DNA of 64,000 nt from Anaerosporobacter mobilis DSM 15930 (GCF_900142955.1 NZ_FRCP01000023.1:46095-110094), one strand, 5' to 3'; numbered from the stretch's first letter, positions 7,812 to 17,448 are shown. Notes: generated by a model from the letters alone, not told the origin. Numbers and translations are program-made.

Positions 7812-8868
7812 TTACAGTCCCCCTCGTTGGTATGTTATTATCTTTGAGCACAAGGTTAACAACTTCACCGTTAATAGTCGTTCCTGATATATCAACAATT
7901 CCAGTTACATTGAGAAGTCGATACTCAATCTGACTAATACGTACTACCAACGCATTCTCTTTATCCCATTCCTTTGCTAATTCTAAAAGGTAATCGTCAA
8001 TAGCTTTTTCAATATAAGATCTAACATCATCAAAGGCATAGCCCGTTTGATAAGTGATGGTAGATGATATATTCACTGTAGTGTCTTCAACTCCTGCTAC
8101 TGTAACAACATGTCCAATTGGAGCAATACCATATCCTTCACCACTTTGTTTAACTGGATCAATCTGATTTTGTACTACTTCAATTAATTCATCCGTAGGT
8201 TTCTTGTAATCAGAATCAATAATTACTACCTTTATAGTTCCGCCACCATTCCAAGTTGGATAAATCTTGCAACCACCTACACCAGATAACTCATTAACCT
8301 TTTCTTTGTAATCAGCAATGTTACCTCCAAATGATTGACTACTTAAGCTAATGAAGTATTTATCTCTCAGTGATTCCGTCTCTTCTTCATCTTCTCCTGG
8401 AATAAGTACTTCTGTAATATTGGCAGTTTCTAATCCTTCGATATAGTCTAGAGGGATAAGCTTTCCTGTATGGGAGTTTGGTTCGCTGCCAATGGTTTCA
8501 CATTCAAGCTTGTACGTCCCAGCACTAATTTTCTCAGTTACAATGTAATTGAAATCATCTAGAGTAAATCTTTCTCCAATCTCGACATCAATGTTAAATA
8601 CACCTTTAACAACAGCATAAGTTGCAGGAGTTGGTTCAATACCTCTTTCAGCTGCACGTCTTATTAAGAATTCTCTACTTGCTGTATCCGCAAAAGATTC
8701 ATCAAGGATCGTATCAATCTCTGCATATGCTTGTGCAAGTTCCATGGCACAAGGCGAAATAGCAATACCAAGCACACCTTCTGAACGGCTATCTAACCCT
8801 GGGTAGTTTGTTTTTACGGATGTCATCATTTCATTGTAAATTGCTTCATATGTCTTTTCTTCATACAT
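7804..8868 (-). CDS. Baseplate J-like protein, XkdT-like
   Basis: A 354-residue baseplate J/gp47 family protein. Visible family features are the N-terminal DSRSEGVLGIAISPCAMELA, the central EDEEETESLRDKYF and FGGNIADYKEKVNELSGVGG, and ITYQTGYAFDDVRSYIEKAID near the end. It forms the baseplate wedges that change shape when the sheath contracts. Length is normal for the family. It shares one base with the XkdS-like gene upstream (ATG/TAA region at 8868). Confidence 0.92.
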   Translation of the reverse strand: MYEEKTYEAIYNEMMTSVKTNYPGLDSRSEGVLGIAISPCAMELAQAYAEIDTILDESFADTASREFLIRRAAERGIEPTPATYAVVKGVFNIDVEIGERFTLDDFNYIVTEKISAGTYKLECETIGSEPNSHTGKLIPLDYIEGLETANITEVLIPGEDEEETESLRDKYFISLSSQSFGGNIADYKEKVNELSGVGGCKIYPTWNGGGTIKVVIIDSDYKKPTDELIEVVQNQIDPVKQSGEGYGIAPIGHVVTVAGVEDTTVNISSTITYQTGYAFDDVRSYIEKAIDDYLLELAKEWDKENALVVRISQIEYRLLNVTGIVDISGTTINGEVVNLVLKDNNIPTRGTVSD

Positions 8869-9269
8869 TAGATATTCACCTCCGTTTCTGTTTCAAAAGC
8901 TCCTTGATTAGTTGTAACTGTAAAGGTAACTGTAACAATAGTGCCATTCTTCTCAAAATTAAAATCTTCAACACTTTCGATTCTGTCATCTTGAGTTAAT
9001 GCTTCTTCGATTCTTCTCTTCAATTCCGGATATACATACCCAATAGGCATACCGATAAGATCTTGTGATTCAAATCCATAATCCCAATTGTAAACCATAT
9101 TCTCATATCGTTCCGTATTTAAGATGAGAAAAACAGCTTGTTTTACTGCTTCAATTCCATCAACTGTACCAACGATCTTATTGTTAATAAAATCTATAAA
9201 GAAAGTCTTAGTTGGTACTTCCGACACTGTTTCGTCTGTATCTATAAAGTTATTATTTGTAGGTAACAT
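8868..9269 (-). CDS. Baseplate protein, DUF2634 / XkdS-like (gp25-like)
   Basis: A 133-residue protein of the DUF2634 group, with KTFFIDFINNKIVGTVDGIEA, YENMVYNWDYGFESQDLIG and VYPELKRRIEEALTQDDRIE. These are lysozyme-like gp25 baseplate proteins without catalytic function. It lies in the expected position between the DUF2577 and baseplate J genes. Confidence 0.88.
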   Translation of the reverse strand: MLPTNNNFIDTDETVSEVPTKTFFIDFINNKIVGTVDGIEAVKQAVFLILNTERYENMVYNWDYGFESQDLIGMPIGYVYPELKRRIEEALTQDDRIESVEDFNFEKNGTIVTVTFTVTTNQGAFETETEVNI

Positions 9270-9272
9270 AGA

Positions 9273-9518
9273 TTACACCACCTTATCTATAATTAGATAC
9301 TTTTGCCCACCCTTAGCCCGTATCATAACCACATTGTCATTATCTTGCATGATTTTGCTGTACGCATAAGTTGCATAAACAAACTCCTCGTTAAGAGTGA
9401 GCTTCTGATCCACATTTACACTAAGGGGATTAGTCTTGATGACTTTACCAAATATTAAATCACTAGGTTTACTTGCCTCTACAGCTTCTATTGCTGCTTT
9501 TTTTATTAATTGTGCCAT
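9273..9518 (-). CDS. DUF2577 / XkdR-like small baseplate hub protein
   Basis: Eighty-one residues (MAQLIKKAAIEAVEASKP, then FGKVIKTNPLSVNVDQKLTL), the pattern of the DUF2577 proteins that follow XkdQ in PBSX-type loci and form the small OB-fold tip of the hub. The start at 9518 lies one base after the XkdQ stop (TAA-T-ATG), suggesting translational coupling. An in-frame TTG at 9536 sits directly on a GAGGAG and is less likely. Confidence 0.8.
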   Translation of the reverse strand: MAQLIKKAAIEAVEASKPSDLIFGKVIKTNPLSVNVDQKLTLNEEFVYATYAYSKIMQDNDNVVMIRAKGGQKYLIIDKVV

Positions 9519-9519
9519 A

Positions 9520-10473
9520 TTAGCTATTAAAATCAACTCCTCTCAATTTCAAATCCATAAAGTGAGAATCCTTCGAATACGTATGAGTAACCTTGTCAAC
9601 CAACATCCAACCTTTGAATTTCACATTGTCTATGACAAGCCTTACACAGATTCTACTCCCTGCACGAACTCTATTATCACCAAAACAATTACTTACACTA
9701 AAATCTTTTGAAGTACTATTATATAACTCTAATAACGCGCTCGCTTTTTGCTTTACTAGAGTCTCATCTTGGATTGTTTCGTAATATAGCAGTACACCAT
9801 ATTGATTAATAGAGTCGATATCTTCATCAACATAAACGGTTCTCTTCTTTGTTGTATCATCTTCATGTACAAGCTTTATTTTGTTATATGTATTCGAATC
9901 AATACTAGTGCTATATTCAAATGATTCTCCACTTGATGGATCAATTTCAATTGGAACAACCATATTGGATATATTTTTTAAATTAAGCTTACCAAAGTCA
10001 TCATACAGTACATAAATCTTTTTCTTAGCCTTAAGTGTCTCATCCATAGAATTGATTACCATATCGAATAAAGTAGTATTGTCCTCTACTCTTGACATTT
10101 TATAAACTGTGTCATCGATATCACCTGTTCTTAGGTAAAAGTCTTTTGCTAGCATCTTTAGTAACTCACTCGTACTCTTTTTGCTATACGAATAGGTATC
10201 CTTATTCTTAAAATAACGCAACTGGTCATATGCTGTGACCGATATTGTATTATCTGAGGAACGTTTCTTAGTAAATACATAACCAAAGAAAATCTTGTCG
10301 CTATTATCTATGAATCGAACTTCATTCCCTTCTTCAAAATCAAGGTTACCATCCTGATATACCTCAAATTTCAACGTTCCTGGTGAACCACTTCTTTCAG
10401 TTTCCCAAGTAACATTGCCAATAACGGAAGGATAATACAATATGTCGTTGTTATAAATAGTTAATTCATACAT
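9520..10473 (-). CDS. Tail hub protein, XkdQ/YqbQ-like
   Basis: A 317-residue protein of the XkdQ family (gp27/gpD-like hub). Typical segments are GNVTWETERSGSPGTLKFEV, FIDNSDKIFFGYVFTKKRS, VTAYDQLRYFKNKDTY and GWMLVDKVTHTYSKDSHFM. It builds the central hub ring through which the tube is attached. Its order between the LysM protein and DUF2577 is exactly that of PBSX. Confidence 0.9.
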   Translation of the reverse strand: MYELTIYNNDILYYPSVIGNVTWETERSGSPGTLKFEVYQDGNLDFEEGNEVRFIDNSDKIFFGYVFTKKRSSDNTISVTAYDQLRYFKNKDTYSYSKKSTSELLKMLAKDFYLRTGDIDDTVYKMSRVEDNTTLFDMVINSMDETLKAKKKIYVLYDDFGKLNLKNISNMVVPIEIDPSSGESFEYSTSIDSNTYNKIKLVHEDDTTKKRTVYVDEDIDSINQYGVLLYYETIQDETLVKQKASALLELYNSTSKDFSVSNCFGDNRVRAGSRICVRLVIDNVKFKGWMLVDKVTHTYSKDSHFMDLKLRGVDFNS

Positions 10474-10485
10474 GCTACTATCCTC

Positions 10486-11463
10486 CTATTTGCTAGTTAT
10501 TGTGTTTTTCTGACTACCATTGGCACCGCCAGTAATTTGGTTGTTCTTAGTACTACTGTATCCTTTTGTTCCTGTTATTGAGTTTTTAGATTTTGCTAAA
10601 TCATAATTAAATATGCTTACAATATCTACCTCAGTAACGAAATTAGTATTTGCCTTACTTTTTGAATTTACTTTATTATTACTTGTACTATTAGGTTTGT
10701 TACTTCCATTATTGGATCTATTACTTGTAGATCTTCTTGTTTTACTACTAGTACTATATCCAGCGGCACTTGCTGTTGACGATTTTACATCCTGAATCTT
10801 AATTTTCTGTCCTTGATAAATTAGATTTGGATTTTTAATTCCATTAAGCTTGGCAAGATTCCAACATTTAGAGCCATCTCCAAGATATTTTTTAGCAATT
10901 GCCCAAAGCGTATCGCCTTTCTTAACAGTATAATACTTTATATTCGATCCTTTTTTTAATCCTCCTGTCTTCATCCTTGTAGTCTTTAGATCTATTTTCT
11001 TAGTGCCATACTCTACATATTGTTTAAGTTTAATAGCAACCGTAAAATCATTATTATCTTTCGAATCCTCTGTTAACGCATACTCCTCAAGGGTAACTAA
11101 CATTTCCGTTGGAAATATCTTATTATCTTTATCTCTTATAATTTTAAAATAAAAGGGTTGTAAGTTTAACTTTAATTCTTCTAGATAATCCAGATAATAA
11201 TTTGGATATAAATATTTTAAAATTCTTGGTACCTTTTTAGAATTTCCCCTGATTGTATTAACCAATAGATACCTTGCAAAAGGGTACGCATGCATTGGCA
11301 GCAATGCATCAAAACTTATCTCTGTTAAACCAGGTGCTGTAATTAAATTAACCTCACCTTCATTAATAAGATTTATTGTTTTGTTTTGATTCTTAATCTT
11401 TGTGTCAACCTTAGAAGGTGTGACAGGTAACAGCATCTTATCCAAATAAAATTCGTATGACAT
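10486..11463 (-). CDS. LysM-containing baseplate protein, XkdP-like
   Basis: A 325-residue protein. The N-terminal 170 residues are typical of XkdP/gp53-like proteins (MSYEFYLDKMLLPVTPSK). A LysM module follows (YYTVKKGDTLWAIAKKYLG to LIYQGQKIKIQDV, about 178-230). After that comes a Ser/Asn/Thr/Lys-rich disordered stretch of about 60 residues, then a short end. LysM binds peptidoglycan, so the protein can touch the wall at the tip of the tail. The long low-complexity linker is more extreme than I remember for XkdP. Confidence 0.88.
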   Translation of the reverse strand: MSYEFYLDKMLLPVTPSKVDTKIKNQNKTINLINEGEVNLITAPGLTEISFDALLPMHAYPFARYLLVNTIRGNSKKVPRILKYLYPNYYLDYLEELKLNLQPFYFKIIRDKDNKIFPTEMLVTLEEYALTEDSKDNNDFTVAIKLKQYVEYGTKKIDLKTTRMKTGGLKKGSNIKYYTVKKGDTLWAIAKKYLGDGSKCWNLAKLNGIKNPNLIYQGQKIKIQDVKSSTASAAGYSTSSKTRRSTSNRSNNGSNKPNSTSNNKVNSKSKANTNFVTEVDIVSIFNYDLAKSKNSITGTKGYSSTKNNQITGGANGSQKNTITSK

Positions 11464-11474
11464 AGTATCACCCC

Positions 11475-13367
11475 CTAACTGTTGTATTGTTCTGCGGTAG
11501 AATTCAAAGACTCATATAGTTGATTTTCCAAATGATTAACCACTCCATCTAGATCAGTATTTTTATTTACTTTGTTGTGTATTCCACCCATATTTACTTT
11601 AATCTCTGCTGTTGTGAATCTGTTGATTACTTCTCGTTCTGCTACATCCCGTAAGTACTTTATTTCTGCTGTGCTATCGCTAACTGATTTAGCAATTGTT
11701 GCTGTATTCTCTGCTGTACTTTCTATTCCAGGTTGTATTCCTGATAAACCTAAACCATTTGATGTGTCGTTTTCCTTAACTTCATTTGCTCGTTTTGTAG
11801 CTTCTTCTATTTTCACTTTCCGCTCTGCTGCATCTCTTACCGCTTCTGCCTTTTGAGTAGCTATATCAGTTTCACGAGCTATATTGTCATTGTACTCATC
11901 TGTAATCATCTTATTCAATGCTGTTTGCCTTGCTTGTTTTCGTGCCTCAGCTTCAGCTGCTAAATCAGTACCTAGGGTAACTTCACTTATTAAATCTATA
12001 GACACATTGGGTAATTTGTTAATTACTTTGATAATTTCATTAATACCTGGTATGAACATATTAAGAAGTTCTTGAATTATAACTGCAATTTGACCAATTG
12101 TAATTTCTATAAAATTCATAATACCATACCAGATAGCTACTATTCCTATCTTTAACAATCCAAAGGCCGTAAGTAAATGATTCACAAGCACGGAGCCACA
12201 TATCATTAAGTTGTCCCACGCTGTTAATACAGTATTTTCTGCCTTAAGCCATGCCACCTCTAAACTCGCACAGCTCTTTATCCATTGGTATAATGCGACT
12301 AAAAGGATTCCTATTATTATAGCTGCGATAAGTATAATTGGATTTTTTAACATTGTTGCATTTAATAGTGATTGTGCCACTGTAAGATTACCAACAGCTA
12401 TTTGTCCTAATGCGCATGCTCCATAGTAAGCCGACATAGCAATCGTACCTATATCTTGCGCCAGTTTACAGCCTAATATTAATAATTTGAATGCTGCAAA
12501 CGCGCCAGCCACCCCAACAATAATAGGCTCAATATCTGACCAATTATCACATATTGCATTTGCCACTGGTATAGCTAAACCCAGTAGCCACCCAATTACA
12601 CTGGCGATGTTAGAAATTGCATACACAATACCCGCTGCAAATTCCTGAAAACTTGGATTATTGGCAATCTCACTAAACTTCTCTAATATCGGTTGGATTG
12701 CCATAAGACCCTGATTCTTTATCGTATTACCTACCTGCTCCCAAGTCATTGGCATAGAATTGAATTTATTATTAATATCATCTGTTGCAGATATCATCGC
12801 ATTCTTCACGACCTCCGCAGTAAGTTGTCCTCCTGCCGCCATATCGTTTAAGGTATCAACAGGTACACTTAGATAATCTGCAATTGTCTGAATCATGTTA
12901 GGCGCCTCAGCAAATATGCTATTAAGTTCATCACCACGCATTACACCGGAACTTAATGATTGAGTTAATTTAGAAAAAGCGCTATTCGTATCTTCTGTTG
13001 ACGCCCCTGCAATAGCAAATTGTTTACTTACTAATTCTGCGAAATCAACCGTCTCTGCTGTAGAATTAAATACATCTCTAACATTACTACTTAGCCCCGC
13101 TACTCTATCCGCTGTGGTTTGATATGCTGTTCCAGAACTTTGTGCAGACCTAAATATCATATCTTGCAATTCTTTGCTTGTTTGCATACCATCATTCATA
13201 AGATTAAGACGTGCACTTGTTTGAACCATTTGATCAGACAAGCCAATGATTTTCTCAATATTAAACGCTTCTTTAACAGAGGTAGCAACACTTTCCAATT
13301 TATTGTCTATTGCCTCGAATACTGCGTAACTTTCTTCCAATAGCATTACTGATTGTATACTTGCCAT
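11475..13367 (-). CDS. Tape measure protein of the contractile tail
   Basis: A 630-residue protein with an N-terminal tape-measure domain (AEAPNMIQTIADYLSVPVDT, DELNSIFAEAPN, ATDDINNKFNSMPMTWEQVG), several long hydrophobic helices in the middle (ILIAAIIIGILLVALYQWI; GLLKIGIVAIWYGIMNF) and a charged coiled-coil C-terminus. It sets tail length; at about 0.15 nm per residue this suggests a tail of roughly 95 nm (inference). It follows the frameshifted chaperone gene and is its expected client. Confidence 0.9.
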   Translation of the reverse strand: MASIQSVMLLEESYAVFEAIDNKLESVATSVKEAFNIEKIIGLSDQMVQTSARLNLMNDGMQTSKELQDMIFRSAQSSGTAYQTTADRVAGLSSNVRDVFNSTAETVDFAELVSKQFAIAGASTEDTNSAFSKLTQSLSSGVMRGDELNSIFAEAPNMIQTIADYLSVPVDTLNDMAAGGQLTAEVVKNAMISATDDINNKFNSMPMTWEQVGNTIKNQGLMAIQPILEKFSEIANNPSFQEFAAGIVYAISNIASVIGWLLGLAIPVANAICDNWSDIEPIIVGVAGAFAAFKLLILGCKLAQDIGTIAMSAYYGACALGQIAVGNLTVAQSLLNATMLKNPIILIAAIIIGILLVALYQWIKSCASLEVAWLKAENTVLTAWDNLMICGSVLVNHLLTAFGLLKIGIVAIWYGIMNFIEITIGQIAVIIQELLNMFIPGINEIIKVINKLPNVSIDLISEVTLGTDLAAEAEARKQARQTALNKMITDEYNDNIARETDIATQKAEAVRDAAERKVKIEEATKRANEVKENDTSNGLGLSGIQPGIESTAENTATIAKSVSDSTAEIKYLRDVAEREVINRFTTAEIKVNMGGIHNKVNKNTDLDGVVNHLENQLYESLNSTAEQYNS

Positions 13368-13418
13368 CTTCTCACCTCCTATCCTTTACAACATAATTTT
13401 GATATTTTGTTTTTGATT

Positions 13419-14032
13419 CTAATGTTTCGATTTTCTCTTTGCTTTATCTTGTTCTTTCTTTTCGTCTTCAATCTTTACTCTGATAGACGCAATGACAAAT
13501 GCTTTTTCATTATCATCGAGATTAATAAATTCTGAAGGTAGTATATGGAATTTATGAAGGCAATAGTGAGCGTAATTTGACTCACTATCACCCTCACGAA
13601 TTAGTTTTTTGCCTCTTCTACCTTTTCGTCCATAGTAACGTCAAAACCATTATTCTTTTGTACAAATAATAAGAGATCTTGGTATTCCCCTGGGTTATCC
13701 ACCATAGCACGCAATAAGTCCTCTGCTTTTTTAGCACCATAGGAATCCTGAAGTTCTGCATTATCTAGACATGGATCAACACAACATGCACATACCATTT
13801 TTGCCATATACTTTTTGGTATCTAATTTAGGTCGAAACATCCCTGGTTTACCAGTTACTTGCACATCGCTTGTACAATCATCTCGAATAATCTCGTCTTG
13901 TGCTGTGGTGATTGCCTTGAACTCCCATTTCATTGGTTGCCCCTTTTCATCTACAAGAGATTTTGTAACAGGGTAGAAAACATTTTCTTTTACTATTTTA
14001 TTTGTTTTTAAAAATCTGCTTAAGTTACTCAT
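13419..14032 (-). CDS. Tail assembly chaperone, XkdN-like, with -1 frameshift extension
   Basis: The zero-frame product is 143 residues (MSNLSRFLKTNKIVKENVF to DEKVEEAKN, stop at 13601), an XkdN-type chaperone that coats the tape measure. Just before its stop lies A-AAA-AAC. Slipping back one base continues without stop to 13419, adding 61 residues (LIREGDSESNYAHY, then LPSEFINLDDNEKAFVIAS, then a Lys/Glu-rich end) for about 204 in total. This is the gpG/gpGT arrangement known in many tail operons. No independent start precedes the extension, which supports frameshifting. Confidence 0.85.
13604..13610 (-). promoter_or_regulatory. Slippery heptamer A AAA AAC for -1 frameshifting
   Basis: On the minus strand the codons GCA AAA AAC TAA contain the canonical X XXY YYZ heptamer directly before the stop. 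The -1 frame beyond it is open for 61 codons and protein-like. Confidence 0.85.
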
Positions 14033-14127
14033 ATATTAATACCTATACCTTTCTTATTGCCTGCGAACTCCTGCCCGCAGGCACAATTTTGCGTGTGAAA
14101 AATCCTAATTATTCACGTTAATGTTTC

Positions 14128-14607
14128 CTAGTTTGTTAACATACCATCAAGCAATTCAAACTCTTCTGGCATTTCAAAATCATCATAAGTTCCTGAAATC
14201 TCTTCATCCAGATATTCACCATCTGCATCAAACTTAGCTAAGATTCCACCGTCAATATTACATCCATAGAAATTAATCGTTTGTCTACCAGCGGCACTAG
14301 AAGGATCTTCATTAGTTACTTGGATTTCAAAGTATATATCCTCACCTGTATCTTTGAAACGCTTCATCATATTTCTAAAGATAGATGTGTTATAGTGAAT
14401 AGTTGCTTTGAAGTCGCCTTCCCAACCAGTGGCTTTATTTCCTTTACCCGTCTTTCCAAGGATAGGAACCTTAGTTTTATTCTTGTTAAAGTTTGATTCA
14501 AAGTTAATAAAATTGAAGCAATTATATCTCTTATCGTCTATTGTAACGAAACACTCTGCAAGGGCTGCACCAATTGCATCCTTTGATAACATTGTAATAT
14601 TAGCCAT
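14128..14607 (-). CDS. Tail tube protein, XkdM-like
   Basis: A 159-residue protein with the XkdM pattern (AECFVTIDDKRYNCFNFINF, ILGKTGKGNKATGWEGDFKA, TIHYNTSIFRNMMKRF). It forms the inner tube inside the sheath. It lies right after the sheath gene, and its length is normal. Confidence 0.9.
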   Translation of the reverse strand: MANITMLSKDAIGAALAECFVTIDDKRYNCFNFINFESNFNKNKTKVPILGKTGKGNKATGWEGDFKATIHYNTSIFRNMMKRFKDTGEDIYFEIQVTNEDPSSAAGRQTINFYGCNIDGGILAKFDADGEYLDEEISGTYDDFEMPEEFELLDGMLTN

Positions 14608-14620
14608 GTCTTACTCCTCC

Positions 14621-15928
14621 TTACTGTACGATTACAGTCATATATAATTTAGTCATGCAATTAACTGGTTGAATTGGATTAACTGCTACAACTGATTTCT
14701 TATCATTTCCTAGTTCTACTACCACCTCAGCAGAATCAAAGTTCTCTATTGCTTGAAGTTTTTCTAGTTCCTTATCATAAGCAACGATATCGGACCAAAA
14801 ACTAACTCGTCCAGATTTATTATTCTGAATCTTACCAAGATATTTATTATTGAATAGTAACGCAATATCATTGCCGACTTGATCTAATACTCTGATGGTT
14901 TGGTTTGACTTAAAATCTTCCCCTTTTTCATCTGTTACGGAAACAAGCGAGTTAATATCATCAAGCACACGAACTTCATCACCAACCTTATGGAAGGTAA
15001 GTTCACCTGCCCTAATAGCAGCTTCTAATTCCGATTGTTTATAATCCGTAATCACTGTAAATTCACCATCATAGGTCATATTGGTGCATGATTTGTTGAT
15101 TGCACAGTCAGCCTCTGCTCCAGATAACCAGTAAACTAAGGATGATTCCTCCGCCCCCTGATCCGATACCTTATTCTTAACATTGATTACACCTTCATAA
15201 TCAGCTGCTTGGTTATAAACTACAAGCTGGAATTTAACTCCCATCTCATCACGTAGACGTTTGGTATATTCGGTATATAGAGACTTAACCGATGATGACG
15301 CAGATAAGCAACCAAGTACATTGAATGAATAAGATTCCAACGCATTAAGCGCATTTTGCTCTGATTCTCCATCTACAGTACCATTTGTACCTCCTGTTAG
15401 TGCAATACCGGATGTATTTTCAAGCGTTGCCTCCGCCTTAAATGTAACAAATGCATTTGCTTTAAGTCCTGCCCCTTCACTGACTGTTTGAATATCAAGT
15501 ACCTTCGTACCAAGCATAGTAGATACATCAAACTTACTGGAATCATCAACATTAGGTGCAATCGCAATCTTTAGATCATTACCTCTTGTTCCTCCAAACA
15601 ATGCTGTTGCATAAGTATTTGAGGCTTTGATCCCGCCACTATTTAGACGATAGAAATATACTTTCTTTGCATTAGCAAATAGCTCCCTAATCCCTTTTAC
15701 TTCCTCAGATTCATATGTATATCCAAAAATCTTTAATGAATCTTTTCTGAACTCCTCATTTGTAACTGTAAAAACCGTAGCTTCCTCTCCCCAATTTAAG
15801 GATACTGGAATAGCAACTATTCCTCTGTCTGATAAAGTTGCTCTTGCTCTAGCCGCGCTAACAAAATTAATATACGTTCCAGGAAGTACCTTATTTTGTG
15901 TAACGAATAATCCTCCACCAAGTCCCAT
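14621..15928 (-). CDS. Tail sheath protein, XkdK-like
   Basis: A 435-residue contractile sheath protein. Diagnostic parts are the N-terminal LPGTYINFVSAARARATLSD, DRGIVAIPVSLNWGEEATVF, GGTRGNDLKIAIAPN and the C-terminal NPIQPVNCMTKLYMTVIV. A sheath gene shows that this locus makes a contractile tail, in contrast to the neighbouring prophage, which has none. It starts after AAGGTGAATTAA near 15929-15935. Length is close to the PBSX sheath. Confidence 0.93.
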   Translation of the reverse strand: MGLGGGLFVTQNKVLPGTYINFVSAARARATLSDRGIVAIPVSLNWGEEATVFTVTNEEFRKDSLKIFGYTYESEEVKGIRELFANAKKVYFYRLNSGGIKASNTYATALFGGTRGNDLKIAIAPNVDDSSKFDVSTMLGTKVLDIQTVSEGAGLKANAFVTFKAEATLENTSGIALTGGTNGTVDGESEQNALNALESYSFNVLGCLSASSSVKSLYTEYTKRLRDEMGVKFQLVVYNQAADYEGVINVKNKVSDQGAEESSLVYWLSGAEADCAINKSCTNMTYDGEFTVITDYKQSELEAAIRAGELTFHKVGDEVRVLDDINSLVSVTDEKGEDFKSNQTIRVLDQVGNDIALLFNNKYLGKIQNNKSGRVSFWSDIVAYDKELEKLQAIENFDSAEVVVELGNDKKSVVAVNPIQPVNCMTKLYMTVIVQ

Positions 15929-16111
15929 TTAATTCACCTTTCCTTTCTTAAAATCAAGAATTTTCTTCTCAACTTCGCTAATTGTGTATAATTTGTTATC
16001 TCTTAATAATGCGTTTAGTAAATCCGATTCTGTCTTAAATCGATTACTCTTTACTAACTGAGTTTTGCTAAAACTAGGATTTACTATTGTTTCTGCCTTC
16101 TTTGTAGCCAA
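15929..16111 (-). CDS. Small protein upstream of the sheath gene
   Basis: Sixty residues, basic (MATKKAETIVNPSFSKTQ, then FKTESDLLNALLRDNKLYT, then EVEKKILDFKKGKVN). Its stop is next to the sheath start, so the two are probably co-translated. Similar short Lys-rich proteins occur before sheath genes in PBSX-type loci; the role is unknown. The start follows AAAGGAGTGATTTG. Confidence 0.65.
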   Translation of the reverse strand: MATKKAETIVNPSFSKTQLVKSNRFKTESDLLNALLRDNKLYTISEVEKKILDFKKGKVN

Positions 16112-16117
16112 ATCAAA

Positions 16118-16531
16118 TCACTCCTTTAAACTAAAGTTTTTCATTTGTTCACTTTCTTCTACTTTCTTAAGCATGTGAACATTGTACTCAATCTGAAAAT
16201 TTAGTACATCATCAACGGTATTACTCTTCATACTAGAGCCATGCACAAGATTATTATCAATCATAATAAACTCAAGTACTTCTTCCAGCTGGCCAATAAC
16301 ATTCCCGATCTCTTCCTTCGCATTCGTTAATGAAGGATAGTACTGAATCATGAATGTGTTCTTATTGATATATCTATTGCCTAGTTTAGCTTCAAGGCTA
16401 TGAGTAGTATTATAGATATAAAAATAAGGTTTCCTTACTTCCTCAGCCACGCTCTCTGAATATATGCCGTAGTTTTCACCAAACTCCTGATAGATTGCTT
16501 GAGATATAGCATTGATTATTTTGTTTATCAC
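16118..16531 (-). CDS. Tail terminator-like protein (DUF6838-like)
   Basis: A 137-residue protein (INKIINAISQAIYQEFGEN, then KPYFYIYNTTHSLEAKLGN, then LEEVLEFIMIDNNL), the pattern I associate with the tail terminator group upstream of sheath genes. It would cap the tube and sheath end. The start is GTG at 16531, because AAAGGAG lies eight bases before it; an upstream ATG at 16564 has no ribosome site. It is the first structural gene. Nothing resembling a head gene lies upstream. Confidence 0.72.
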   Translation of the reverse strand: MINKIINAISQAIYQEFGENYGIYSESVAEEVRKPYFYIYNTTHSLEAKLGNRYINKNTFMIQYYPSLTNAKEEIGNVIGQLEEVLEFIMIDNNLVHGSSMKSNTVDDVLNFQIEYNVHMLKKVEESEQMKNFSLKE

Positions 16532-16786
16532 TTGATTTACTCCTTTAATCTTTATTGATCTCATGTTCTAGATATCTTGAATCAATTTATTATAAATAAT
16601 TAAGATCATGTTCTTTATTAACTGTTTGTAGATTCCAATCAGCTAACATTATTTCACTGTACAGTTTGCTATCAATATTATATTTACTAGAAGATGAAGC
16701 TTCTCATAGTATAGACGATAAGGAGGCCACCCTTTATTACAACCGTCACTTTGTTATTGATTGCTGTTCTATATGATCTATTATAA

Positions 16787-17224
16787 TTATAACACTGCTT
16801 TATGGGGCAATGGGGGCAAATCAATGTACTTACGAATCTTCTTACCAATTACACTGCGATCAAGGCTTACTTCTTCAGCAATATCATTTAGTTTCATACC
16901 ATCCATAAACCTATATTTGAATATCAACCGTAGCTCACTATCTTCTATATCATCTACATACTGCTCTATTTCAAGCGCTATGTTTTGCAACTGTTCTTTC
17001 TTCTTCTTTCTAGAAGCAATCAGCCTATCTCTAGCAGCTACTTCTATTGGATTATCAACTATTACGCTTGTCCGTACTTCCCTATAAGGAAATGTCCTAG
17101 ACGATCCCTTTACCCTAGTTGCCACAGCTCCAATTTCCTTATCATATAGCTGGTTAATTCTTTTATCTAAATCTTGAATTTCCTTAATTATGATTCTATA
17201 TTGTTTTAATTCCATCTCCGTCAT
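16787..17224 (-). CDS. ArpU / sigma-70 region 4-like late activator (tailocin)
   Basis: A 145-residue protein with a long N-terminal coiled coil (EMELKQYRIIIKEIQDLDKR, then ARDRLIASRKKKKEQLQ) and a C-terminal helix-turn-helix like sigma region 4 (EDSELRLIFKYRFMDGMKL, DIAEEVSLDRSVIGKKIRKY). ArpU-type proteins switch on late phage genes. The start at 17224 follows GTGAGGTGCC. The 222 bases between this gene and the tail operon (16565-16786) hold no supported gene and are the likely late promoter region. A functional analogue in the prophage is 45158-45571. Confidence 0.75.
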   Translation of the reverse strand: MTEMELKQYRIIIKEIQDLDKRINQLYDKEIGAVATRVKGSSRTFPYREVRTSVIVDNPIEVAARDRLIASRKKKKEQLQNIALEIEQYVDDIEDSELRLIFKYRFMDGMKLNDIAEEVSLDRSVIGKKIRKYIDLPPLPHKAVL

Positions 17225-17271
17225 AAGGCACCTCACATTCTACGTTTATTAGTATTGATCTTCATTTTGTA

Positions 17272-17418
17272 TCAATTTTCTGAATAAGAATCTCTCTTAG
17301 CAAAAATCTCGTTTTTACTTGGATTGCTATGTATGTCATGAATAATTACCTTTAATAAGCACAGCCCATTCTTATGACTCTTGCTAATATCATCATTGCC
17401 AAATACTACTTGTAGCAT
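17272..17418 (-). CDS. Small early protein, homologue of prophage gene 51325-51492
   Basis: Forty-eight residues starting MLQVVFGNDDISKSHKNG and ending KRDSYSEN, with GGAGGG nine bases before the ATG. The prophage copy (MLQIVFCNDDTCKHNKNG) has the same start and the shared HD(V/I) and NEIF patterns, but carries cysteines that this copy has mostly replaced. The prophage version looks like a small Cys-rich metal-binding protein; the tailocin version has probably lost that. Function unknown. Confidence 0.65.
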   Translation of the reverse strand: MLQVVFGNDDISKSHKNGLCLLKVIIHDIHSNPSKNEIFAKRDSYSEN

Positions 17419-17448
17419 TTTCTATCCCTCCATAAATTAAACATGTCC

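Noticed and set aside
16600..16720. Protein-like minus-strand frame of about 36 codons upstream of the tail terminator gene
   Set aside because: No start codon with a ribosome site. It could be a trace of a lost gene, but it is too short to support a remnant head gene.
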